From Pseudorhizobium banfieldiae (GTDB lineage: Bacteria > Pseudomonadota > Alphaproteobacteria > Rhizobiales > Rhizobiaceae): a stretch of DNA of 64,000 nt. Under the pieces are notes generated by a model. The model was given only the letters and a program-made list of their open reading frames with translations. It was not told where the DNA came from and ran no database searches. The stretch is taken from the NCBI RefSeq assembly GCF_000967425.1, contig NZ_FO082820.1:3607501-3671500 (forward strand), in the 5' to 3' direction. Shown here piece after piece: positions 17,248 through 25,338 of the stretch. The translations under genes and the position numbers were made by a program. The stretch's first letter is position 1, and the number at the start of each line of letters is the position of its first letter.

Positions 17248-17301
17248 GGTTTCGCTCCGCGTTTCGTGGCGTCACTTCAACAGTTGCCAAAGTCCTCCGC
17301 C

Positions 17302-17315
17302 ATGATCGGCATCAA
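17302..17315. promoter_or_regulatory. FNR/FixK-like box between PRPP synthetase and kinase genes
   Basis: ATGATCGGCATCAA matches TTGAT-N4-ATCAA at nine of ten positions. It lies in the divergent gap, 55 bases upstream of the PRPP synthetase start and 81 upstream of the kinase start. Position is consistent with activation of the PRPP gene. Confidence 0.45.
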
Positions 17316-17395
17316 ACGATGATCGATTGGCGATTGACGCACGGCGACGCATGATCTTGTCTCTAAGACTGCTGCCCTGGAGGCCCAATCTACCC

Positions 17396-18442
17396 ATGAA
17401 CCGCATTCGCGAGGAACTGGATTTTCTTTCGACATACCTCGTCTCGTCGGCGCCCGCCGGCAGCAGCGTGACCATTCGCGAAACACATATGTCGTTTGTA
17501 CTGATATGCGATCAGCGGGTGCTGAAGTTCAAGAAGCCCGTGCGCATGCCGTTCGTGGACTTCACCAGCGTTCGAGCGCGGGAGAACAACTGCCGCGAGG
17601 AGGTCCGGCTGAACAGGCGTCTTGCGCCGGATGTCTACAAACGCGTGATCCCGCTTCGACGGCTGGACGACGGACAACTCGGATTTGGAGGTCGTGGCGA
17701 GGTCATCGATTGGCTGGTGGAGATGCGGCGTCTTCCCGAGGAGTGTCTTATGGATGTGATGCTCCGTGAAAAGAGGCTGACGCGACGGCATATCCAGCGT
17801 CTGGCCGACCGGCTGACTGAATTCTATCGCTCGGCACCTTCCCCCCATCTTGATGAAGATCAGCATTTCCGGGCCCTTGAACACCAGCAGGATCTCAATC
17901 GGCAGGTTTTGGAGCATGCAGATCACGGCTTCGATCGTTCCGCCGCCAGGCATGCATTGGACCGCCTCGACACGCAGCTGGCCGTATTCCGCCCGGCAAT
18001 CATCGAGCGCATCGTCGAGGGACGGTTTGTCGAAGGCCATGGAGACCTTCGGCCGGAGCATGTCTGTTTCACCGAACCCCTTGTTATCTTCGACTGCCTG
18101 GAATTCGACCCGACCCTGCGCATGCTCGATCCATTCGACGAGATCGCATTCCTGGGCATGGAGTGCAGATTCCTGGGCGCGAGCAACATTGCGGCCACCA
18201 TGTTCCGACAGCTAACCGCGCGCTTGGAAGGCCCGGCATCCCCTCAGTTGTTTGCGTTCTACGGCGCCTTCAGAGCGGCCATGCGGGCTCGCATGGCATT
18301 GTCCCACCTGCTGGACGGGAGCGCGAAGGATGCCGGCCCCTGGATCGACAAGACGGACCGCAACATTCGGCTGGCACTGGAGCGCCTGGAGCAAACCGGC
18401 ACGGCACAGTCGGGCCCAATCACCCAAGGGCTCTCCCCATAA
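17396..18442 (+). CDS. APH-like phosphotransferase, stand-alone (COG2187 type)
   Basis: About 348 residues with an aminoglycoside-phosphotransferase-like kinase fold. The nucleotide-binding lysines lie in RVLKFKKPVRMPFVDFTS, a catalytic loop reads GHGDLRPEHVCF, and the metal-binding aspartate is in VIFDCLEFDP. It resembles the N-terminal half of the protein at 19386 but has no C-terminal P-loop domain. The start at 17396 is chosen because family similarity begins there; an earlier ATG at 17351 is in frame. Substrate unknown; true antibiotic resistance is unlikely given the stress-gene setting. Confidence 0.7.
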   Translation: MNRIREELDFLSTYLVSSAPAGSSVTIRETHMSFVLICDQRVLKFKKPVRMPFVDFTSVRARENNCREEVRLNRRLAPDVYKRVIPLRRLDDGQLGFGGRGEVIDWLVEMRRLPEECLMDVMLREKRLTRRHIQRLADRLTEFYRSAPSPHLDEDQHFRALEHQQDLNRQVLEHADHGFDRSAARHALDRLDTQLAVFRPAIIERIVEGRFVEGHGDLRPEHVCFTEPLVIFDCLEFDPTLRMLDPFDEIAFLGMECRFLGASNIAATMFRQLTARLEGPASPQLFAFYGAFRAAMRARMALSHLLDGSAKDAGPWIDKTDRNIRLALERLEQTGTAQSGPITQGLSP

Positions 18443-18463
18443 CTGCAATCAGAGGTCCTGAAA

Positions 18464-18477
18464 TTGACGAGGATCAT
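18464..18477. promoter_or_regulatory. FNR/FixK-like box upstream of usp
   Basis: TTGACGAGGATCAT matches TTGAT-N4-ATCAA at eight of ten positions, 53 bases before the universal stress protein start. The same spacing recurs at groEL and the PRPP synthetase gene, which raises its credibility. Confidence 0.4.
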
Positions 18478-18529
18478 GGCCGCAGGTCCAGCATCACCCT
18501 AATTTGCCGGCATCGAAGGAGAGCACCTC

Positions 18530-19351
18530 ATGGCCACAATGACGATCTTGTCCATCCTCGGAAGCGAACAAGCCAGCGAGGATCTTTCCGCTGCCATCCA
18601 GGTGGCGACGGAGGTGGGGGCGCACCTCGTGGTGTTTGCGGCGGGCATCGCCGAACCGCCGACGGTCGGCGACTATCCCGTCGGGATCGGCTGGATTGAA
18701 CGCCGCGATGAAGCATCCCGACAGTTGGAGGCTGTGAGAAGTCGTGCCGTTCAGCAGTGCCAGTCGAGCGGACTGACCTCCGAGGTGGCGATCGCGTTCG
18801 CTGAAAAAGCCCCGCTCGATGACATGTTGTTCCAGAAGGCCCTCCACAGCGACCTTGCGGTCATTGGAAGGGGCGTATCCGGCCTTGCCGACCTCAGGCG
18901 TGTAGTGGTCGACGCTGTCATCTTTCACGCAGGTCGACCGCTGTTGCTGGCGTCTGATAAGGGCACCGTCACGTTGAAGCCGAAGCGTGTTCTCCTTGCA
19001 TGGGACTCCAAGCCCGGGGCTGCGCATGCGGCGACAGCGGCCATGAAGCTGCTCGTCGATGCAGATCAGGTCAACCTCGTCATCGTCGATCCGGAGGCCC
19101 GCGATGGTGAGGAGCCCGGCGCAGATGCCGCCGCCTATCTTGCCCGTCATGGGGTGAAGGTCGTGGTCGATCAGCTGGCCAGCGATGGGCGCCCCGTGGA
19201 GACGTTGCTGCAGCAGCACGCTTCAGAAATCCAGGCGGACCTGATGGTCATGGGGGCCTACGGACATTCGCGAATGCGCCAGTGGATATTCGGGGGCGTG
19301 ACGGCGTCGGTTCTGCAGGGGCCAAGTTTGCCGGTGTTCATGGCGCACTAG
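18530..19351 (+). CDS. Tandem universal stress protein
   Basis: A 273-residue cytoplasmic protein with two Usp domains. The second (from about residue 150) is the better conserved, starting KRVLLAWDSKPGAAHAATAAMKLL and ending with the ATP-binding-type loop VMGAYGHSRMRQWIFGGVTASVL. The first has VIGRGVSGLADLRRVVVDAVIFHAGRPLLL in the equivalent place. Such tandem Usps are common in hypoxia or stress regulons. GGAG precedes the start. It lies between the two APH-like kinase genes and 34 bases before the second, so they are probably co-transcribed. Confidence 0.9.
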   Translation: MATMTILSILGSEQASEDLSAAIQVATEVGAHLVVFAAGIAEPPTVGDYPVGIGWIERRDEASRQLEAVRSRAVQQCQSSGLTSEVAIAFAEKAPLDDMLFQKALHSDLAVIGRGVSGLADLRRVVVDAVIFHAGRPLLLASDKGTVTLKPKRVLLAWDSKPGAAHAATAAMKLLVDADQVNLVIVDPEARDGEEPGADAAAYLARHGVKVVVDQLASDGRPVETLLQQHASEIQADLMVMGAYGHSRMRQWIFGGVTASVLQGPSLPVFMAH

Positions 19352-19385
19352 ATCGAGGGAAGTCAGAGCGGAGGGAATTGCTCCA

Positions 19386-20912
19386 GTGATAGTCGAGGAC
19401 CAGACCAGCGTCGTGTCCTTTCTGAGCGCCCATGAGAGCTATGGAGTCGCGGGGCCCGTCGAGGTGATAGGCACGCACATCTCGGAAGTCTTTCTTGCCG
19501 GCGATCGTGCCTACAAGCTGAAGCGGGCCGTGCGGCTTCCGTATGTGGACTTCTCCACGGTAGCGCTCCGCCATCATGCCTGCCAGGAAGAGGTGGTCCT
19601 CAACAGGCTGACGGCCCCGACGCTTTACCTCGGCATACGCAGGATTACCCGGGAGGATACCGGCGAGCTCGCATTCGATGGCGCCGGAAGACATGTGGAT
19701 ACCGTCGTGGAGATGGTGCGGTTCACACAGGAGTCGCTTTTCGACCGCATGGCGCTTGACGGCAGGCTGACGCCCGAATTGATGACTGAGACCGCCAGGT
19801 CGATCGCACACTTTCATCACGCCGCGCCGGTCATTTCCAGCGGCACAGGCTCAGAAAACATCGCGCCAGTTCTCGCCATCAATGAAGCCGGATTCCGCAC
19901 GAGCAGCGTCTTCTCGGAAGATGAAGTCCAGGCGATATCGAAACTCTTCAGGTCGCGACTGCATGAACACACGGCGCTTCTTGACCGCAGAGCAGAGGCA
20001 GGTCGAATCCGACACTGCCACGGCGACCTTCATCTTCGCAACATCTGCATGTTCGAAGGCGCGCCCCACCTTTTCGACTGCATAGAGTTCAATCCCCAGA
20101 TCGCCATCTCGGACGTTCTCTATGACCTCGCCTTTCTGCTGATGGATCTCTGGCACCGCGGCCTCCGGAGGTTGGCCAATCTTGTTCTCAACCGATACCT
20201 TGACGAAGTGCAGGATGATGACGGCTTCGGACTCCTGCCGTTCTTCATGGCGACGCGCGCCGCGGTTCGAGCTCACGTGACGGCAACACAAGCCTGCGAG
20301 GCCGCGGCGGACCGGGCTGCAGTACTTTCGACCGAGGCGAGATCATACTACGTCCTGGCGCTCGACCTGCTGCAGACGTCCGGTGCAAGCCTCGTCGCGA
20401 TCGCCGGACTGAGCGGCTCCGGCAAGACAACGGTCGCAGAGTTCCTTGCCTGCGATATTGGGCGTGCGCCCGGAGCGAGGATCATCGAAAGCGATCGGAT
20501 ACGCAAGAGCATGCATGGTGTGGCCGCCGAAAGCCGGTTGCCAGCCTCGGCCTATCAGCCGGAGGTCTCGAGGCAAGTGTATCGCGAGCTCCAACGGCGC
20601 GCCACTTTCATCCTAGAGCGAGGCGGCTCCGTTGTGGTTGATGCCGTGTTCCAGCGCTCTGGCGATAGGAAGGCAATCGAAGATGTCGCCAGAGATGCCG
20701 ACGTCCCCTTCTTCGGGGTTTGGCTGGAGGCCGATCCGGCAGTGCTATGGGAGCGGGTGAGGCACCGTCGGGGGGGACCCTCGGATGCGGATACAAGTGT
20801 GCTTGCCCAGCAATTGGAGCGAGGGCAGGATCACATCGGCTGGCTGCACCTCGACGCCTCCGGATCAACGGAAGCGGTCTCAGACGCAATCCTGACAGCC
20901 ATTCGCGAGTAG
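19386..20912 (+). CDS. Bifunctional APH-like kinase plus P-loop kinase
   Basis: About 508 residues in two parts. Residues 1-330 form an APH-like phosphotransferase (AYKLKRAVRLPYVDFST, catalytic RHCHGDLHLRNICMF, metal site LFDCIEFNP). Residues 335-508 form a P-loop kinase with Walker A AIAGLSGSGKTTVAE, a nucleotide-monophosphate-kinase-like ESDRIRKSMHGV and the strand VVVDAVFQRSGDR. This COG2187+COG0645 architecture is widespread but uncharacterised. The start is GTG. Following the usp gene closely and resembling the stand-alone kinase at 17396, it suggests a duplicated kinase module around Usp. A terminal hairpin is not obvious in the 92 bases before hsp20. Confidence 0.8.
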   Translation: MIVEDQTSVVSFLSAHESYGVAGPVEVIGTHISEVFLAGDRAYKLKRAVRLPYVDFSTVALRHHACQEEVVLNRLTAPTLYLGIRRITREDTGELAFDGAGRHVDTVVEMVRFTQESLFDRMALDGRLTPELMTETARSIAHFHHAAPVISSGTGSENIAPVLAINEAGFRTSSVFSEDEVQAISKLFRSRLHEHTALLDRRAEAGRIRHCHGDLHLRNICMFEGAPHLFDCIEFNPQIAISDVLYDLAFLLMDLWHRGLRRLANLVLNRYLDEVQDDDGFGLLPFFMATRAAVRAHVTATQACEAAADRAAVLSTEARSYYVLALDLLQTSGASLVAIAGLSGSGKTTVAEFLACDIGRAPGARIIESDRIRKSMHGVAAESRLPASAYQPEVSRQVYRELQRRATFILERGGSVVVDAVFQRSGDRKAIEDVARDADVPFFGVWLEADPAVLWERVRHRRGGPSDADTSVLAQQLERGQDHIGWLHLDASGSTEAVSDAILTAIRE

Positions 20913-21004
20913 TCCCGCCTCGCGGCTGCACTTCCGCCTCTAATGCACAGGCCTGATCGGATGTGGGCGCCGGCGACCCGTCGACGCCTCCTGTAAGGGA
21001 ATTC

Positions 21005-21529
21005 TCAGGACGCCTTGATGTTGATCTTCCTCTCGTTCTTCTTGGCTTCGGCGTTCTTGGGCAGGATGATCCGCAGGATACCCTTCTTGAAGGTTGCCTC
21101 GACCTTGTCAGCATCGACGCCTTCGGGGAGCTGGAACGTCCGTTGGAACGAACCGTAGCGCCGTTCCGAGACATGATATTCCTTCTGCTTGTCTTCTCTC
21201 TCTTCCTGCTTCTCGCCCCGGATGGTCAGGAAGCCGTTGGACAGCTTTACCTCGATATCCTTGTCGTCCATTCCGGCGAGCTCGGCACTGATCTCGAACG
21301 TGTTTTCCTTCTCGACAACATCCACGGCCGGGGCAACAGCCCATCCGTTCAGCGACGGTAGGCCAGAGGCGAGAACGGAACGCTCGAGGGGGCGCCAGGA
21401 CGACGGAAGGAAGCTGTCGAACAGGCGATCAATCTCAGTCCGCAGGGTCATAAGAGGCGACCAGGGATTGTCCTGCTGCACCGACTTCTCGCTCCCCTTG
21501 GCAGGCAGCTTGTTGTTTGCATCAGTCAT
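21005..21529 (-). CDS. Small heat-shock protein Hsp20
   Basis: About 174 residues. N-terminal arm contains NPWSPLMTLRTEIDRLFDSFL; the alpha-crystallin domain runs from AVDVVEKENTFEISAELAGMDDKDIEVKLSNGFLTIRGEK to the end, with the typical GSFQRTFQLPEGVDADKVEATFKKGILRIILPK. It is an ATP-independent holdase. The second of two adjacent ATGs is preferred for spacing from GGAG. Its upstream region carries a perfect FNR/FixK palindrome rather than an evident ROSE-type thermosensor, which suggests oxygen-linked rather than heat-linked control. Confidence 0.92.
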   Translation of the reverse strand: MTDANNKLPAKGSEKSVQQDNPWSPLMTLRTEIDRLFDSFLPSSWRPLERSVLASGLPSLNGWAVAPAVDVVEKENTFEISAELAGMDDKDIEVKLSNGFLTIRGEKQEEREDKQKEYHVSERRYGSFQRTFQLPEGVDADKVEATFKKGILRIILPKNAEAKKNERKINIKAS

Positions 21530-21635
21530 CATTCTCTCCTATCAGCAAACGTGTGGCATCAGGATGCTTCCGGTTCGGATCCACGACTGGCGTAACCGGG
21601 CCCCACCATCGAAGAGCGATTGGGCTCCGCTCACA

Positions 21636-21649
21636 TTGATGCGCATCAA
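21636..21649. promoter_or_regulatory. Perfect FNR/FixK box upstream of hsp20
   Basis: TTGATGCGCATCAA fits TTGAT-N4-ATCAA at all ten defined positions, and the centre is itself palindromic. It lies 107 bases upstream of the hsp20 start in a 451-base non-coding gap (21530-21980). I see no gene in the remainder of that gap: open frames there overlap no recognisable domain. Confidence 0.65.
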
Positions 21650-21980
21650 ATGGCGATGCGCTTCCGGTCCATAGTCAGCGTATAAGCCGTATCGGTCGAG
21701 ACATCCGTGGAGCAGGCACGATGGCTGGGCACCTCCCCGGGGCGGGAGCGCGCAGTTAAGGAAGGGACGTGATCCATCGATTCCATAGCCAAAACTCTCC
21801 CGCAGAGATTCGCGAAGGGTTCTTCTGGGGTTGGTCGGCAGTCTCTTATGCAGAAACTCTGATGACCCTGGCGGCGCTGGTGCAAAGACACAGGCCATGG
21901 ACGCTCTCGGCGTGATCTGAGCGAGGCCCGGCACAACTTGTGCTGCGCCCGGCCGGCGTGAGCCGTCGGCTCGCCGGCCC

Positions 21981-22634
21981 TCAACGTGCGGGATCAATCT
22001 TCTCGGCCTGCTTCAGGACATCCAGCACGTCCTGATCCGTCAACTGCGGGAAATGGCGGTAATACATCCCGACAGCTTGAAAATCCGAAGGCGCCTCGAG
22101 GCAGACCACATCGTCGGCCTTGAGGCGCATCACGGGCAGGACATCGAGGGCACAAACGGGCACCGCGACCACGATCTTGTCCGGTTGCCGCGCACGAAGC
22201 CCCTTGATCGCGGCCCGCATCGTCGCACCCGTCGCCAGACCATCATCGACGATGACTACCGTCCTGCCGCGGACGTCGCGGCCATGCCGGTCGCCGAGAT
22301 AGACGCCACGACGACGCTGGATCTCCGCAAGCTCGCGTTTCAGGCATGCTTGGAAGTCCCGCTCGGAGATCTGCTGATGCGAGATCATCTCCTCGTTGCG
22401 GATGACTGTCGGCGGGTCCCCATCCATCACGGCTCCCATGGCCACCTCCGGGTAGAACGGGAGACCAATCTTGCGGACCAACGCCAACTCCAGCGGCGCC
22501 CCAAGAGACTTTGCCACTTCGAGCGCTACCGGAAGACCGCCACGCGGCAGCGCAAACACGGTGACAGGTTGGCCGGTATGGGACTGCAGGGCGGCCGCAA
22601 GCTGTTGCCCGGCCTGCTTACGATCGGAGAACAT
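21981..22634 (-). CDS. Phosphoribosyltransferase (COG1926 type)
   Basis: A 217-residue type I PRTase-fold protein. Landmarks are FALPRGGLPVALEVAKSLGAPLELALVRKIGLPFYPEVAMGAV at the N-terminal side and the PRPP-binding loop TVVIVDDGLATGATMRAAIKGLR. After it comes VVAVPVCALDVLPVMRLKADDVVCLEAPSDFQAVGMYY, characteristic of this uncharacterised group. AGGGGG precedes the ATG. These proteins recur in dormancy/hypoxia regulons beside Usp and Hsp20 genes. The nearby PRPP synthetase paralogue may supply its substrate. The accepted base or group is unknown. Confidence 0.85.
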   Translation of the reverse strand: MFSDRKQAGQQLAAALQSHTGQPVTVFALPRGGLPVALEVAKSLGAPLELALVRKIGLPFYPEVAMGAVMDGDPPTVIRNEEMISHQQISERDFQACLKRELAEIQRRRGVYLGDRHGRDVRGRTVVIVDDGLATGATMRAAIKGLRARQPDKIVVAVPVCALDVLPVMRLKADDVVCLEAPSDFQAVGMYYRHFPQLTDQDVLDVLKQAEKIDPAR

Positions 22635-22688
22635 CGTTTTGCCCCCTTAGGTCGGCATGGAGTTGGACCCACTGCCGCTTTCTCAACG

Positions 22689-23120
22689 TCAGAGATATCG
22701 GCGCTCAACATCCTCGCAGGAATGGCCCAGCGCTGCCAGACCTTCGGCCAGATGATCCGCCAGCAGTGGGTCACCGAGCAGGTAGCTTGCCGTATGGCGA
22801 TTGTGGGCTTCTGCAGCCTGGGCCCTTATGTCGGCCCAGGCGGCGTTAGCATCGTCGCGCCCGAGCCAGCAAATCGCCACGAGGTCGATCTGCTCCTCGA
22901 TCGACAGGTCGTCGATCAGCGAGCGCAGTTCCTCTTCGACCGGATCATCCGCGGTGTCCTCGAGCACGGTGATTTCTCCGTCGTCGGTCGGATTGGAGCC
23001 GGTGTCCGGATCCGTATCCTCCTCCTTCACGTCGAACTCCCTGGCCTTGATGATCAGGAAGCAAACCTTCTCGACCGCGATTTCCAACGGCACCGGATCA
23101 GGATCGTTGCGGTATTTCAT
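22689..23120 (-). CDS. DUF3775 protein
   Basis: About 143 acidic residues, with an N-terminal PVPLEIAVEKVCFLIIKAREFDVKEED and a C-terminal helical part, EEQIDLVAICWLGRDDANAAWADIRAQA then TASYLLGDPLLADHLAEGLAALG. These are typical of DUF3775, whose function is unknown. The ATG at 23120 with GGAG upstream is preferred to a GTG one codon earlier. It is 54 bases upstream of the phosphoribosyltransferase gene in the same direction, so the two are probably one unit. Confidence 0.75.
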   Translation of the reverse strand: MKYRNDPDPVPLEIAVEKVCFLIIKAREFDVKEEDTDPDTGSNPTDDGEITVLEDTADDPVEEELRSLIDDLSIEEQIDLVAICWLGRDDANAAWADIRAQAAEAHNRHTASYLLGDPLLADHLAEGLAALGHSCEDVERRYL

Positions 23121-23630
23121 CACTCATCTCCATTCTGGAACAAGCTGCATCTGTCTGGTCGCGGAGTATTTGCCGCTTCGAGCAGGGAGAGGTTATGATA
23201 TAATTGGAGAGGCAACCTTGACTGCAGTCAAGGTGGGCAAACTCCAGGCCCCATCTGCGCGCTCGCACTGCAAGCGCCGAGCGAAGTCGCTCTCCTGCCC
23301 GAGTGCCTACAGGACTGGGGGGCCCTGGCGAAGCCGGGCCAGGCCGTACAGCGGCGTACAGCCTCGCCCTGCCACGAAACGCCACGACATTGATGCAACC
23401 GGCGGCGGGATCCTGCCATGTCAAGGAAATCAGGAAGTTGGCATCCAACGCCATCGGGTTAAGGATGAGCCTTCCCTAGAAGCTTTTCCTCGTCGCGCTA
23501 CATCCTGCCTCATGTGCATTCCGGCAAAGGCGAAAGAATACACCCGGGCAAGCCCGCATCCCTCTGCAACTCCGGCAGTGATCACGGCTGGGCAGGCTCG
23601 ATCCTGTCCGCGCTCCTCGCGGTGCGAAGC
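23121..23630. other. Gap of about 510 bases without a supported gene
   Basis: Holds the divergent promoters of the DUF3775 and CopD-like genes. Open frames here are out of family on every strand. No FNR/FixK box, strong hairpin or RNA gene is apparent. An AT-rich patch near 23193-23208 (TTATGATATAATTGG) contains a plausible -10 element for transcription rightward. Confidence 0.4.
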
Positions 23631-24131
23631 ATGATCGCTGCGCTGAAGTTCCTGCACATAGCGGCGATTGCGATATGGGCAGGTGGCCTCCTCAGCCTCC
23701 CGGCCCTCTATGTACAGCGGGCACATGTGAGGGATGACCGAGCACTCTATCAATTGCAGATGATCGTACGCTTCAGCTACGTCGCGGTCATTTCTCCAGC
23801 CGCGTTCCTTGCCGTCGGAAGCGGCATCGCGCTCCTCTTCGGCCAGCAGACATTCGCGGGGTGGTTTTCGGTCAAGCTCTTCTTCGTCGCCCTGCTGGTC
23901 ATGCTTCACGTACTAACAGGGCTCGTCATCATCCGTCTTTTCCGGGAAGGGGAGGTTTATCCGGTCTGGAGGTTTTTGCTTGCCACGGCAGTCACAGGTG
24001 CGGTCGTCGTGATCATCCTCTTCGTGGTGCTTGCCAAGCCCGCCCTAACGGTAGAGCTGAACAGGGACATCCTGGAGCCCGGCGGACTGCAACGCCTCAT
24101 CAGGACGCTCAGTCCTTGGCCGTTACCATGA
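23631..24131 (+). CDS. CopD-like membrane protein near oxidase genes
   Basis: About 166 residues with four hydrophobic segments. The first is ALKFLHIAAIAIWAGGLLSLPALYV, whose histidine and W-x-G-G pattern resemble CopD/HemJ-type proteins. Others include VISPAAFLAVGSGIALLF and VKLFFVALLVMLHVLTGLVIIRLF. The ATG at 23631 is chosen since the 39 residues before it are not hydrophobic or family-like. Its 3' end overlaps the convergent DUF2231 gene by 23 bases. A role in copper or heme supply to the adjacent oxidase is possible but inferred. Confidence 0.65.
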   Translation: MIAALKFLHIAAIAIWAGGLLSLPALYVQRAHVRDDRALYQLQMIVRFSYVAVISPAAFLAVGSGIALLFGQQTFAGWFSVKLFFVALLVMLHVLTGLVIIRLFREGEVYPVWRFLLATAVTGAVVVIILFVVLAKPALTVELNRDILEPGGLQRLIRTLSPWPLP

Positions 24132-24609
24132 GCCCGATGCCATGATCAAAGATCAGTTTGCCACCATGCCAGCCAGCCATACCGGTCATGACCGCCGCCA
24201 AGATGGAGACGAGGAGCCCATGCGGCAGGATTTCTGCGGCATCGGTCACGCGCAGGCCCCAGTTGAGTCCAGCCAGGGCGATCAACATCATCGCTGCGAT
24301 CGCGTGCGCCCAACTCGCGACGCGTTCGCGAATTCCGGCGACCGACAGCAGTTCCACCGTTCCGACCGCACCGGCGGCCATACCGGAAAAGAAAGCACCA
24401 CCTGCCGACCAGAGGCCGGCCCGAAGCCAGAAAGGATCGCCGGACCACCAGTACAGGAGGTCGATTGCAAGGGTTATGAACACCAGCGCGATGGGAAAAT
24501 GGACGCTCATCGCGTGGAGCGGGTGGCCCGCGACCGCGACGGCGGAGCTGACGTCCTTCTCCTCCAGCTTGGAAATCACCGGGTTGGCAGTGTTTGCGGT
24601 CTCGTCCAT
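24109..24609 (-). CDS. DUF2231 membrane protein
   Basis: About 166 residues, with four predicted membrane helices. The family landmark is GHPLHAMSVHFPIALVFITLAIDLLYW, where the two histidines are conserved and may bind heme or metal. Others are WSAGGAFFSGMAAGAVGTVELL and AHAIAAMMLIALAGLNWGLR. GGAG lies before the ATG. Such proteins often flank terminal oxidase or cytochrome genes. It is divergent from coxB and overlaps the 3' end of the CopD-like gene. Confidence 0.8.
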   Translation of the reverse strand: MDETANTANPVISKLEEKDVSSAVAVAGHPLHAMSVHFPIALVFITLAIDLLYWWSGDPFWLRAGLWSAGGAFFSGMAAGAVGTVELLSVAGIRERVASWAHAIAAMMLIALAGLNWGLRVTDAAEILPHGLLVSILAAVMTGMAGWHGGKLIFDHGIGLMVTAKD

Positions 24610-24666
24610 CCGGGCTCTCCTTTTGCGGCTATAATCCGGCGATCCCGCCCATGGTTCCAGTACCCG

Positions 24667-25338
24667 TTGGGGCTTGCCGCCTTTGTCGCTCTGTCGGGAT
24701 GCACCGGGGATCTCTCCGCCCTGGATCCCGCTGGGCCTTCCGCTGCATCCATCGCCCGGCTCTGGTGGGTGATGCTCATCGCCTCGATCCTCCTTTTCAT
24801 CCTAGTGGTCGGGCTCTTCCTGGCGACGGTATTCGTTCCGAAGTTCGGAAGGCGCTTATCTCCCCGCTTCTGGATCGTTGGCGGTGGACTGGTCCTGCCG
24901 CTACCCATCCTGTTTGCGCTGACTTTCTACGCCTTCTGGCAAGGTGAATACCTCCTGCGGGGCGGCACCGATCATACAGGCGACACGATCAGGATAGAAG
25001 CGAAGGCCACCCGCTGGGCATGGAACTTCCGCTATCCCGAACACTTCGAGGCAGCGGTCTCGGAAGGCGTTCTCCATATTCCAGCGGGGGTGACTGTCGA
25101 ACTCGCGGTCACCAGCGACGATGTGATCCACAGTCTGTGGATCCCGCGCCTGGGAGGCAAGATCGATGCGGTCCCTGGTCACACGACATATCTCCGTCTC
25201 AAGGCGGATCGTCCGGGCCGCTTTGGCGGTCAGTGTGCCGAATATTGCGGCGCGGGTCACGCTGGCATGCGCTTCCTCGTTCAGGCGCATGCGGAAACGG
25301 ACTATGCGGCTGCCTTGGCGCAGGAGGAGATCCGATGA
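24667..25338 (+). CDS. coxB: Cytochrome c oxidase subunit II
   Basis: Subunit II accepts electrons from cytochrome c through its CuA centre. Present are a lipobox LSGC at the N-terminus, two membrane helices (WWVMLIASILLFILVVGLFLATVF and a second after RLSPRFW), and the CuA domain with HSLWIPRLGGKIDAVPG then CAEYCGAGHAGM (two Cys, His, Met ligands). No fused cytochrome c domain follows. The start is uncertain: in-frame codons back to 24631 would encode a good charged signal (IRRSRPWFQYPLG) but no ATG, GTG or TTG exists there except TTG at 24667, used here. Overlaps subunit I by ATGA. Confidence 0.85.
   Translation: MGLAAFVALSGCTGDLSALDPAGPSAASIARLWWVMLIASILLFILVVGLFLATVFVPKFGRRLSPRFWIVGGGLVLPLPILFALTFYAFWQGEYLLRGGTDHTGDTIRIEAKATRWAWNFRYPEHFEAAVSEGVLHIPAGVTVELAVTSDDVIHSLWIPRLGGKIDAVPGHTTYLRLKADRPGRFGGQCAEYCGAGHAGMRFLVQAHAETDYAAALAQEEIR

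Noticed and set aside
17396..20912. Aminoglycoside resistance genes
   Set aside because: The kinase fold is shared, but COG2187-type motifs, P-loop fusion and stress-gene setting argue against antibiotic resistance.
21542..21997. 151-residue minus-strand open frame in the gap upstream of hsp20
   Set aside because: Contains the perfect FNR palindrome, overlaps the phosphoribosyltransferase end and has no family-like text.
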